Source: Bacilli bacterium (lineage in GTDB: Bacteria > Bacillota_I > Bacilli_A > RFN20 > CAG-826). From it: a DNA stretch of 38,868 nucleotides. Location: assembly GCA_024408335.1 (NCBI GenBank), contig JAKSVB010000011.1, positions 1-38,868 of the forward strand, read 5' to 3'. The position numbers and the translations under genes are program-made. Within the stretch, counting starts at the first letter, position 1; every line of letters starts with the position of its first letter. The notes beneath the pieces were generated by a model. It was not told the origin of the DNA and made no database searches. It worked only from the letters and a program-made list of their open reading frames with translations. Shown here in pieces: positions 17,937 through 25,759 of this stretch.

Positions 17937-17964
17937 AATCCCTTGAAAAATAGGGATTTTTTCT
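17937..17964 (+). terminator. Terminator after the DUF362 gene
   Basis: AATCCCT (17937-17943) and AGGGATT (17952-17958) form a 7-bp stem followed by T-rich sequence. Confidence 0.85.
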
Positions 17965-18015
17965 TCGTTAGAAGTTACAAGCGCTAAAGTAAAATATTTT
18001 TTCAGTTTCTTATTT

Positions 18016-18042
18016 ACTAATAAGTAACTATACTTATTGAGT
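18016..18042 (+). promoter_or_regulatory. Palindrome over the nifJ -10 region
   Basis: AATAAGT (18019-18025) and ACTTATT (18032-18038) are perfect inverted arms 6 nt apart; ACT and AGT extend them with one offset. TATACT (18029-18034), the best -10 candidate, sits in the centre, while the -35 region (TTTCTT) is poor. A repressor bound here would block RNA polymerase. Confidence 0.5.
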
Positions 18043-18064
18043 ACAAAAAGGAGAGTACCTTTAA

Positions 18065-21000
18065 ATGTCTGAACAAATCAAAAAGACTTTCAAATCAGTA
18101 GACGGCAACACAGCTGCTTCTATTGAAAGCTACTACTTCACCGAAGTAGCCGCTATCTTCCCTATCACTCCTTCATCACCAATGGCCGAAAATGTTGACG
18201 CAATGTCAGCTAAAGGCGAATTGAACTTCTTTGATTCAACCGTCAAAGTTGTTGAGATGCAGAGTGAAGCCGGCGCATCAGGCGCTGTCCACGGAGCCCT
18301 TCAAGCAGGTGCCTTATCAACAACCTACACCGCTTCACAAGGTCTTCTTCTCATGATCCCAAACATCTACAAATGGGTCGGAGAATTACTTCCAGCTGTT
18401 CTTCACGTTTCAGCTCGTAGCTTAGCCACCAGAGCACTTTCAATCTTCGGTGACCACGCTGACGTTTATGCATGCCGCCAAACCGGCATCACCATGCTCT
18501 GCTCAGGCAGTGTCCAAGAAATCGCTGACTTAGCACCAGTTGCTCACTTAGCCGCAATCGACGCTTCAGCACCAGTTTTACACTTCTTCGACGGTTTCCG
18601 TACCTCACACGAAGTCCAAAACGTTGAATTCGTTGACAAAGAAGAATGGAAGAAACTTCTTCCTATGGATAAGGTCGAGGCTTACAAAGCACGCGCTCTT
18701 AACCCACACACCCACCCAGTTACCCGTGGTGGCGCTGAAAACGATGATATCTACTTCCAAGCACGTGAAGCTCAAAACTCACACTTCCAAGCTATCATCC
18801 CAGTCGTTGAGAAATACTTAAAAGAAGCATCACGTCTTACCGGACGTAACTACGCTCCATTCGTTTACTATGGTGCACCAGACGCAGAAAAGATCATTAT
18901 CGCTATGGGTAGCGTTACCGAAACCGCTAGCGAAGTCGTCGATGCATTAATGGCAAAAGGCGAAAAAGTCGGTCTTATCAAAGTCCACCTTTACCGTCCA
19001 TTCAGCACCAAGCTCTTAGTCGAAGCTATCCCAGCTTCAGTTAAGAAGATCGCTGTTCTCGACAGAACCAAAGAAGATGGTGCAGAAGGCGAACCTCTCT
19101 ATCTCGATGTCATTGCAGCTCTTGCTCAAGAAAACCGCCACATCGATATGGTTATCGGTGGCCGTTATGGCTTATCCTCAAAGGATACCCAACCAAAAGA
19201 CGTCAAAGCAGTCTATGACTTCCTTGATGCAGAAAAGACCTGGACTGGTTTCACCGTTGGTATCAACGATGACGTCACCCACCTTAGCATCCCAGTCGAT
19301 CCATCATTCCACATCGATTCAGATTGCACTGAATGCTTATTCTATGGCTTAGGCTCAGACGGTACAGTTTCTGCTAACAAGTCATCAGTCAAGATCATCG
19401 GTGATGCAACTGGCAAATATGCTCAAGCATACTTCCAATATGACTCACGTAAAGCTGGTGGTACAACCCGTTCACACTTACGTTTCGGTAGCACCCCAAT
19501 CCGTGCAGAATACTATGTCAAGAACGCAGACTTCATCTCCTGTTCACTTGATACATACATCTTCAAATTCGATATCATCAACAACCTTAAGGTTGGTGGT
19601 ACCTTCCTCCTTAACACAGACATGGACGATGCAGCTCTTGAAAAAGCAATGCCAAACCGCATGAAGCATCTCCTTGCTGAAAAGAAAGCAAACTTCTATG
19701 TCATCGACGCTAACAAGTTAGCTGCCGAATGTGGCATGGGCCGTCACACCAACACCACCCTCCAAGCTGCCTTCTTCAAACTTTCACCAGACATCATGCC
19801 TTACGAAGAGGCTGAAAAGTGGATGAAGAAGTTCGCTCAAAAGACCTATGAAAAGAAGGGTATGGATGTTGTCGAAAAGAACTGGAACGCTATCGACGCA
19901 GGTACCAAAGGTCTCCGTAAAATCGAAATCAAACCAGAATGGCTCGACCTCCCAGCTGCAAAAGCTGCCCTCGCAGATACAGGTGACACCTACTATGATG
20001 AATACATCGGTGTTATCGATCGCTTAGATGGTGATGAACTCCCAACCAGCGAATTCATGAAATATGAACTCCTCGATGGCACAATGAATGAAAACATCAC
20101 CTTCAGAACCAAGAGAGCTATCGCTGACCGTGTCCCACTTTGGAACCCAGCCAACTGTATCGAATGTAACCAATGTGCATTCGTTTGCCCTCACGCAACA
20201 ATCCGTCCATATCTCATTAATGAAGAAGAACTCGCTGGAGCTCCTGAACTCGTTAAGAATGGCGTCAAACCAGTCATCGGTCTTCCAAAGACAGCTGATC
20301 AATCACTCAAATACCGTATCCAAGTTTCAACCATGAACTGTGTCGGTTGTGGTCTCTGTGTTGCCGAATGTATGGCTAACCAAACCGCTAAGAAGATGGG
20401 TACTGACAAATACGCTCTTACAATGGTCGACGCTAAAGGACAATTCGCAGAACAAGCAGGCGCTGATTATCTCTACTATCACTGCGCTACTAAGGGTGAA
20501 GTCTTCCCAACCAACACTGTTAAAGGTGTCAGCTTCCTCCGTCCATACATGGAAGTCTCTGGCGCTTGCGCAGGCTGTGGTGAAGCTCCATACTACCGCT
20601 TACTCTCACAACTCTTTGGTAAAGACATGCTCGTTGCTAACGCAACCGGTTGTTCATCAATCTACTGTGGTTCAACCCCACTTACTCCATTCGTCAAAGA
20701 CGAAAATGGTGAAGGTGTCGCTTGGGCTAACTCACTCTTCGAAGACAACGCTGAATACGGCTTCGGTATGAGAATCGCTGCTGACTACCAAGTCAACCAA
20801 GTCATCCGCATCTTAAAGAAAGCTATGGCTTGCGACCAAGCAGAAGCAGAACTCAAAGACCTCGCTGCTAAATATGTCGCTGCTCTCGAAGGCAAAGACA
20901 GAAAGACCCAACGCGCTCTTGTCGAAGACCTCAAGAAGGCTGTCGACGCTTCAAAGTGCGAAGGTGTCAAAGAACTTCAAAAGTACTATCGCGATCTCAT

Positions 21001-21652
21001 CGACAAGTCAGTCTGGATCATCGGTGGTGACGGATGGGCATACGATATCGGCTACGGCGGTCTCGATCACGTTATCGCTAACGAAGCTGATGTCAACATC
21101 CTTGTCCTTGATACTGAAGTCTACTCCAACACTGGTGGTCAAGCTTCAAAATCATCACAAACCGGTTCCATCAACAAGTTCACCGCTTCAGGTAAGAAAG
21201 AAGCCAAGAAGAACCTTGCTCTCATCGCAATGTCTTATGGCCACGTCTACGTTGCACAAATCGCTCTCGGCGCAAACCCAATGAAAGCTATCCAAGCTCT
21301 CAAGGACGCTGAATCATACAACGGCCCATCACTCGTCATCTGCTACTGCCCATGTGCTGAACAACACATCAAAGGCGGCCTCGTCAACTCAATCAGCGAA
21401 GAAAAGAAAGCAGTTGAATGTGGTTACTTCACAACCTTCCGCTTCGATCCAAGAAATGCTGCCGCTGGCAAGCCACTCCTTGAAATCGACTGCAAGGAAC
21501 CAGATTGGACCAAGTTCCGCGACTTCTTAATGCTCGAGACTCGTTTCTCACAACTTCCATACATCAACCCAGAACACGCTGAAGAACTTCTCACCAAGTG
21601 TGAAAAGTACGCTCAAGCACGTTGGGCTGCTATCAAGAAGTTCGGCCTCTAA
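18065..21652 (+). CDS. nifJ: Pyruvate:ferredoxin (flavodoxin) oxidoreductase
   Basis: A full-length, 1195-aa single-chain enzyme that converts pyruvate and CoA to acetyl-CoA and CO2 and reduces ferredoxin. It uses thiamine diphosphate and iron-sulfur clusters. The N-terminal half holds the pyrimidine-binding and transketolase-C-like domains (FPITPSSPMAE near the start). The two-cluster ferredoxin domain has CIECNQCAFVCP (Cys698, 701, 704, 708) and CVGCGLCVAEC (Cys759, 762, 765, 769). The third cluster and TPP domain follow (CAGCGE, ATGCSSIYCG, GDGWAYDIGYGG, EVYSNTGGQ). GGAG lies 11 nt before the ATG. It is a single-gene transcript, and the product feeds fermentation and any ferredoxin-dependent enzyme. 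Confidence 0.97.
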   Translation: MSEQIKKTFKSVDGNTAASIESYYFTEVAAIFPITPSSPMAENVDAMSAKGELNFFDSTVKVVEMQSEAGASGAVHGALQAGALSTTYTASQGLLLMIPNIYKWVGELLPAVLHVSARSLATRALSIFGDHADVYACRQTGITMLCSGSVQEIADLAPVAHLAAIDASAPVLHFFDGFRTSHEVQNVEFVDKEEWKKLLPMDKVEAYKARALNPHTHPVTRGGAENDDIYFQAREAQNSHFQAIIPVVEKYLKEASRLTGRNYAPFVYYGAPDAEKIIIAMGSVTETASEVVDALMAKGEKVGLIKVHLYRPFSTKLLVEAIPASVKKIAVLDRTKEDGAEGEPLYLDVIAALAQENRHIDMVIGGRYGLSSKDTQPKDVKAVYDFLDAEKTWTGFTVGINDDVTHLSIPVDPSFHIDSDCTECLFYGLGSDGTVSANKSSVKIIGDATGKYAQAYFQYDSRKAGGTTRSHLRFGSTPIRAEYYVKNADFISCSLDTYIFKFDIINNLKVGGTFLLNTDMDDAALEKAMPNRMKHLLAEKKANFYVIDANKLAAECGMGRHTNTTLQAAFFKLSPDIMPYEEAEKWMKKFAQKTYEKKGMDVVEKNWNAIDAGTKGLRKIEIKPEWLDLPAAKAALADTGDTYYDEYIGVIDRLDGDELPTSEFMKYELLDGTMNENITFRTKRAIADRVPLWNPANCIECNQCAFVCPHATIRPYLINEEELAGAPELVKNGVKPVIGLPKTADQSLKYRIQVSTMNCVGCGLCVAECMANQTAKKMGTDKYALTMVDAKGQFAEQAGADYLYYHCATKGEVFPTNTVKGVSFLRPYMEVSGACAGCGEAPYYRLLSQLFGKDMLVANATGCSSIYCGSTPLTPFVKDENGEGVAWANSLFEDNAEYGFGMRIAADYQVNQVIRILKKAMACDQAEAELKDLAAKYVAALEGKDRKTQRALVEDLKKAVDASKCEGVKELQKYYRDLIDKSVWIIGGDGWAYDIGYGGLDHVIANEADVNILVLDTEVYSNTGGQASKSSQTGSINKFTASGKKEAKKNLALIAMSYGHVYVAQIALGANPMKAIQALKDAESYNGPSLVICYCPCAEQHIKGGLVNSISEEKKAVECGYFTTFRFDPRNAAAGKPLLEIDCKEPDWTKFRDFLMLETRFSQLPYINPEHAEELLTKCEKYAQARWAAIKKFGL

Positions 21653-21672
21653 TCCTTAGAAGCCTAAACTCT

Positions 21673-21701
21673 AGAGGGGGTCAATTGACCTCCTCTTTTT
21701 T
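21673..21701 (+). terminator. Terminator of nifJ
   Basis: AGAGGGGGTCA (21673-21683) pairs fully with TGACCTCCTCT (21686-21696), with one G-U pair, followed by TTTTT. Confidence 0.9.
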
Positions 21702-21713
21702 CGTTCTTGCGGT

Positions 21714-21719
21714 TATAAT
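21714..21719 (+). promoter_or_regulatory. -10 element before the xre gene, leaderless type
   Basis: A perfect TATAAT is followed by 10 nt and then ATG at 21730. The -35 is unclear; TTGACC (21685-21690) is within the nifJ terminator and spaced too far (23 bp). No ribosome binding site exists. Confidence 0.45.
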
Positions 21720-21729
21720 AATGGCAAGT

Positions 21730-22041
21730 ATGGAAGAAAGACTTAATAGAAGGATAAAGGCTCTTATGGAAGAGCGGGGGATGAACCAAAAAGAACTCGC
21801 TAGTAGAAGCGGCCTTACTGAAGCAAGCGTCTCCAAATATCTTAGCGGCGCTAGAAAGCCTCAGCTTGAAGCAATCATCTCTTTAGCGAAAGCCTTAGAT
21901 ACGGATGCCGATTACCTTTTAGGAATTCAAAAAGAATCATCTTCAACGTATAAGGATATAGAGAAGATGATTAGAGAAAAGAAAGCCTCTTTGACCTCTG
22001 AAGAAAGAATGAGGCTCATCATGCTTCTTTCGAAAGAATAA
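21730..22041 (+). CDS. XRE-family transcriptional regulator
   Basis: A 103-aa regulator. Residues 5-60 form a Cro/C1-type helix-turn-helix (RIKALMEERGMNQKELASRSG, then EASVSKYLSGARKPQLEAIISLAKAL), continuing with the common DADYLLG end of the domain. The C-terminal 35 residues are charged and helical, probably for dimerisation. An ATG three codons earlier (21721) is almost on the -10 box, so 21730 is preferred. It might control nifJ upstream or the lipoprotein gene downstream; nothing in the sequence proves either. Confidence 0.8.
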   Translation: MEERLNRRIKALMEERGMNQKELASRSGLTEASVSKYLSGARKPQLEAIISLAKALDTDADYLLGIQKESSSTYKDIEKMIREKKASLTSEERMRLIMLLSKE

Positions 22042-22134
22042 AAAACTTAAGAAATTATTGGCGTTTGATGGGGTTTTTGCTCTTTTTTTGCGCATAGATT
22101 ATAAATAGCCTCTTCTTTAAGTGGTTCCTTTCTT

Positions 22135-22140
22135 TATAAT
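22135..22140 (+). promoter_or_regulatory. -10 element of the lipoprotein gene at 22180
   Basis: A perfect TATAAT lies 39 nt before the ATG. The -35 region is weak (CTTCTT at about 22112). GGGGGCG before the ATG could be a ribosome binding site of reduced quality. Confidence 0.4.
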
Positions 22141-22179
22141 ATCTTCAAACAACCATTACGATATTTGGGGGCGATCATT

Positions 22180-22770
22180 ATGAGTAAAAGACAATTGTTA
22201 GCGTTTGTAACATCCGTTCTCTTTTCGACCGCGGTTTTTGGATGCTCAAAAATGAAAGATGATTCATTAAGGCTTTTGGAAGAAGGGGAAATCTCCTATG
22301 AATACATTACCGAATCAGACAACCCTCATGCATTGATGAACTTAAATGGACAACCGTTTTCCTTTAATGGCGATGTGTTTGTTGAAGATACGGCCAATAA
22401 ACTTGAATCTTTGGTAGCAGGGGATTTCGTGTCTCTTTATGAGAACGTGAAAACAAACGAAAGAATAATTAAATGTAAGCCCGCAATAATAGTAAAAGGC
22501 ATTATTGATCCTGTTCCAGGGACTGGGAAAAATGTGTTTCATGCAGATGTGCCTTTCACCTTTAATGGATATAGAGGTGATTTCCCAGAATACGGAATAA
22601 AAGAAGATATGAGCATTGTGAAGGCGCCATCTTCAGCGGATAACATTTATTACGTTTCCGGAGTCGATTCCGGTTTGAAAGACACGTTTGGCGACACCGT
22701 ATATGAGATGAAAGCCATGTATGAATACAATGTTTCAACAACAAATAGAGAGTTTGTTGACATTCATTAA
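22180..22770 (+). CDS. Lipoprotein of unknown function
   Basis: A 196-aa predicted lipoprotein. MSKRQLLAFVTSVLFSTAVFGC is a lipoprotein signal peptide with Cys22 as the modified residue. The mature domain is beta-rich, with PFSFNGDVFVED, LVAGDFVSLYENVKTNERI and PFTFNGYRGDF. FNG occurs twice in matching contexts, so the domain may be an internal duplication. No family was recognised. A TTG five codons up is possible, but the ATG gives a better signal peptide. A GC-rich hairpin follows the gene. Confidence 0.65.
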   Translation: MSKRQLLAFVTSVLFSTAVFGCSKMKDDSLRLLEEGEISYEYITESDNPHALMNLNGQPFSFNGDVFVEDTANKLESLVAGDFVSLYENVKTNERIIKCKPAIIVKGIIDPVPGTGKNVFHADVPFTFNGYRGDFPEYGIKEDMSIVKAPSSADNIYYVSGVDSGLKDTFGDTVYEMKAMYEYNVSTTNREFVDIH

Positions 22771-22775
22771 TTTGC

Positions 22776-22798
22776 GCCGCTACAGCAACAGCAGCGGC
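22776..22798 (+). terminator. Possible weak terminator hairpin
   Basis: GCCGCT (22776-22781) pairs with AGCGGC (22793-22798), 5 nt after the lipoprotein stop. No T-run follows, so termination is doubtful. A second AT-only dyad TTTCTTT/AAAGAAA (22842-22859) with TTTT behind it lies directly before the uvrA -35 and may complete the job or be an operator. Confidence 0.4.
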
Positions 22799-22861
22799 TA
22801 CCATAGGAAATAAGAAAGTTTTTGAGAAATATCAAGACGCCTTTCTTTTATTAAAGAAATT

Positions 22862-22891
22862 TTGCGAGTTGGACCACTTTAAGAGTATAAT
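22862..22891 (+). promoter_or_regulatory. Promoter of the uvrA operon, leaderless type
   Basis: TTGCGA (22862-22867), 18 bp, TATAAT (22886-22891). The uvrA ATG begins 9 nt after the -10, with no Shine-Dalgarno. No SOS box of the Gram-positive GAAC-N4-GTTC type is visible. Confidence 0.6.
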
Positions 22892-22900
22892 GTTTTCACT

Positions 22901-25756
22901 ATGGATTCCCGCAAATTTATTACTGTCAAAGGTGCTAGAGAGAACAACCTAAAGAACGTTGATCTCGTCGTCCCAAAAGAAACCCTCACAGTCTTCACTG
23001 GCCTTAGTGGCTCAGGTAAATCTACTTTGGCGTTTGAAACAATATACGCTGAAGGCCAAAGAAGATACGTTGAGTCTCTTTCTCCATACGCAAGACAGTT
23101 CTTAGGCGGAGTCGATAAACCAGACGTCGATTCGATTGAAGGTCTTTCTCCAGCGATCTCAATCGATCAGAAAACCACATCACATAACCCTCGCTCAACA
23201 GTTGGAACAGTCACTGAGATTTATGACTTCCTCCGACTTCTCTTTGGAAGAATCGGCGTTCCATATTGTCCTAAACATAACCGCCCAATCGTTGCCCAAT
23301 CACCTGTCGCAATGACTGAGGCCATTCTTAAATATGAAGTTGGCACAAAAATCCAAATCCTTTCGCCAGTTGTTAGACACGAAAAAGGAACCCATAAGCC
23401 AACTCTCGATAAACTTAGAAGCGCAGGCTTTGCCCGTCTTCGCGTCGATGGTGAATTCTATCTCATCGAAGAAGTACCTGAACTCGACAAGAACAAACGA
23501 CACGATATTGATATTGTTATCGACCGTCTTGTCATGAAAGAAGATGTTCGTTCACGTGTTGCCGAAGACGTTGATCTTGCAATCGACTGGAGTGATGGCT
23601 ACATAATCATCTACACCCCAGAAGAAGAAAGACTTCTTTCAAGCAATCACGCTTGTCCAGAATGTGGTTTTAGCATTCCAAAGCTTGAGCCTCGTCTTTT
23701 CTCATTTAACGCTCCGCTTGGCTCATGCCCTGATTGTCATGGCGTTGGCCTTACTAGAACGGTAGCAGAAGATCTCCTTGTTCCAGACCCAAAGCTTTCA
23801 ATCAACCAAGGAGCCATCCGTTTCTTCAAAAACCAAGTAGGTGGAACCACTCTTGAATGGCAGACATTCGTCATTCTTTGCGATACCTATAACATCGATA
23901 GAGATAAGCCATGGGAAAAATTGTCTGACGAAGATAAGCACATCGTTCTTTATGGCTCAGATAGGCCAATCAAGTACACTCTTGAATCCGTTAACGGAAA
24001 CATTAGCAAGAGAAACGCTCCAATCGAAGGCATCAAAGTCCTCATCGAAAGAAGATACAGCGAGACAACCTCAAAATGGATGATGCCTTTCTATGAATCG
24101 TTCATGCGTGACGCTGAATGTGAAACATGTCATGGCGCTAGACTTAATGAAGCCGCTCTTTCGGTTCGCATCAATAACCTCAACATCCACGAAGTCACTT
24201 GCCTAACAATCGACAAGCTTCTTGAATGGGTCAAAGACACCGAAACAAAACTCACAGAAACAGAACTTCAAATCGCTAGACTCGTCTTAAAAGAAATCAC
24301 TAACCGCGCTTCCTTCTTAGTGGACGTTGGTCTTGATTACTTGACCCTTAACCGCCTTGCTATGTCGCTTTCTGGTGGCGAGGCACAACGTATTAGACTT
24401 GCAACTCAAATCGGTTCACGTCTTTCTGGTGTTCTTTATGTCCTTGATGAGCCATCAATCGGTCTTCACCAAAGAGATAACGCAAAGCTCATCAAGACAA
24501 TGCAAGATATGAGGGATCTTGGAAACACCCTTATCGTTGTTGAGCATGACGAAGAAACGATGCTCAAAGCAGATTACATTGTCGATATTGGCCCAGGCGC
24601 TGGTGTGCATGGTGGCCAAATCGTTGCAGCAGGCTCCTTAGAAGACATTGAAAAAGTCGAAGAATCAATAACCGGACAATATCTTTCAGGTAAGAAATAC
24701 ATTCCAGTCCCTAAAGCAAGAAGAAAAGGAAACGGCAATAAACTCGTTATCAAAGGCTGCAAGTGTCATAACCTCAAGAACATCAATGCAACATTCCCAC
24801 TAGGAACCTTAACCGTCGTCACAGGCGTTTCTGGCTCAGGCAAGAGCTCACTTGTAAATCAAACCCTTTCTAAGATCCTTGCTAAAGCAATCAACAAAAC
24901 TGATGAGCTTCCAGGAGAATACAAATCAGTAAGCGGCCTTGAGTTCGTTGATAAAGTCGTCAACGTCGACCAAGAGCCAATCGGAAGGACCCCAAGAAGT
25001 AACCCAGCAACATACACAAAATTATTTGATGATATTCGCGCCCTCTTCGCAGAAACCCCAGAAGCAAGGGCAAGAGGCTTCGACAAAGGAAGATTCTCTT
25101 TCAATGTCGGCGGTGGCAGATGCGAAAAGTGTCAAGGCGCCGGCGTTGTCTATGTCCCTATGAACTTCCTTCCTGACGTCTACGTCAAATGTGACGAATG
25201 TGATGGCAAGAGATACAACCAAGAAACCCTTGCATGCACATATAAAGGCAAAAACATCTATGACGTCCTCGAAATGAGAATCGAAGATGCGCTGAAGTTC
25301 TTTGAGAATAGACCTCAAATCGCCCATAGATTACAAACGTTAGTTGATGTTGGCTTAGGCTATATCAAGCTCGGTCAACCAGCAACGACCCTCTCTGGTG
25401 GCGAGGCTCAACGTGTCAAGCTTGCTTATGAGCTTCAAAAGAGGCCAACAGGCAAGACGGTCTACATCTTAGATGAGCCAACGACAGGTCTTCATAGCGA
25501 TGACGTCAAACGTCTCATCAGCATCCTCCAAAGAATCGTGGATCATGGAGACACAGTCATCGTCATCGAACATAACTTAGACGTCATCAAATGCGCTGAC
25601 TACATCATCGATATCGGTCCTGAAGGCGGATATCGCGGAGGCAACATCGTTGCAGAAGGCAGCCCAGAAGAAGTGGCTAAAGTAAAAGAATCGTATACAG
25701 GTATCTTCCTTAAGGAAGTTCTCGAAACCGCAATAAAGAAAGGACAAATGGAATAG
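22901..25756 (+). CDS. uvrA: Excinuclease ABC subunit A
   Basis: UvrA (951 aa) finds DNA lesions and loads UvrB in nucleotide excision repair. It has two ABC ATPase modules: Walker A GLSGSGKST near residue 35 and GVSGSGKSS in the second half, and signatures LSGGEAQRIRLA and LSGGEAQRVKLA, each with DEP. The zinc modules are visible as CPECG...CPDC, CETC and CEKC...CDEC. The length is standard. uvrB, usually next to it, is not in the window. The start has no ribosome binding site and sits almost on the transcript start. The gene opens an eight-gene operon; lgt follows after 3 nt. Confidence 0.98.
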   Translation: MDSRKFITVKGARENNLKNVDLVVPKETLTVFTGLSGSGKSTLAFETIYAEGQRRYVESLSPYARQFLGGVDKPDVDSIEGLSPAISIDQKTTSHNPRSTVGTVTEIYDFLRLLFGRIGVPYCPKHNRPIVAQSPVAMTEAILKYEVGTKIQILSPVVRHEKGTHKPTLDKLRSAGFARLRVDGEFYLIEEVPELDKNKRHDIDIVIDRLVMKEDVRSRVAEDVDLAIDWSDGYIIIYTPEEERLLSSNHACPECGFSIPKLEPRLFSFNAPLGSCPDCHGVGLTRTVAEDLLVPDPKLSINQGAIRFFKNQVGGTTLEWQTFVILCDTYNIDRDKPWEKLSDEDKHIVLYGSDRPIKYTLESVNGNISKRNAPIEGIKVLIERRYSETTSKWMMPFYESFMRDAECETCHGARLNEAALSVRINNLNIHEVTCLTIDKLLEWVKDTETKLTETELQIARLVLKEITNRASFLVDVGLDYLTLNRLAMSLSGGEAQRIRLATQIGSRLSGVLYVLDEPSIGLHQRDNAKLIKTMQDMRDLGNTLIVVEHDEETMLKADYIVDIGPGAGVHGGQIVAAGSLEDIEKVEESITGQYLSGKKYIPVPKARRKGNGNKLVIKGCKCHNLKNINATFPLGTLTVVTGVSGSGKSSLVNQTLSKILAKAINKTDELPGEYKSVSGLEFVDKVVNVDQEPIGRTPRSNPATYTKLFDDIRALFAETPEARARGFDKGRFSFNVGGGRCEKCQGAGVVYVPMNFLPDVYVKCDECDGKRYNQETLACTYKGKNIYDVLEMRIEDALKFFENRPQIAHRLQTLVDVGLGYIKLGQPATTLSGGEAQRVKLAYELQKRPTGKTVYILDEPTTGLHSDDVKRLISILQRIVDHGDTVIVIEHNLDVIKCADYIIDIGPEGGYRGGNIVAEGSPEEVAKVKESYTGIFLKEVLETAIKKGQME

Positions 25757-25759
25757 CTT

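Noticed and set aside
22840-22900. SOS (LexA) box before uvrA
   Set aside because: No GAAC-N4-GTTC-like motif exists; the TTTCTTT/AAAGAAA dyad is AT-only and may just be part of a terminator.
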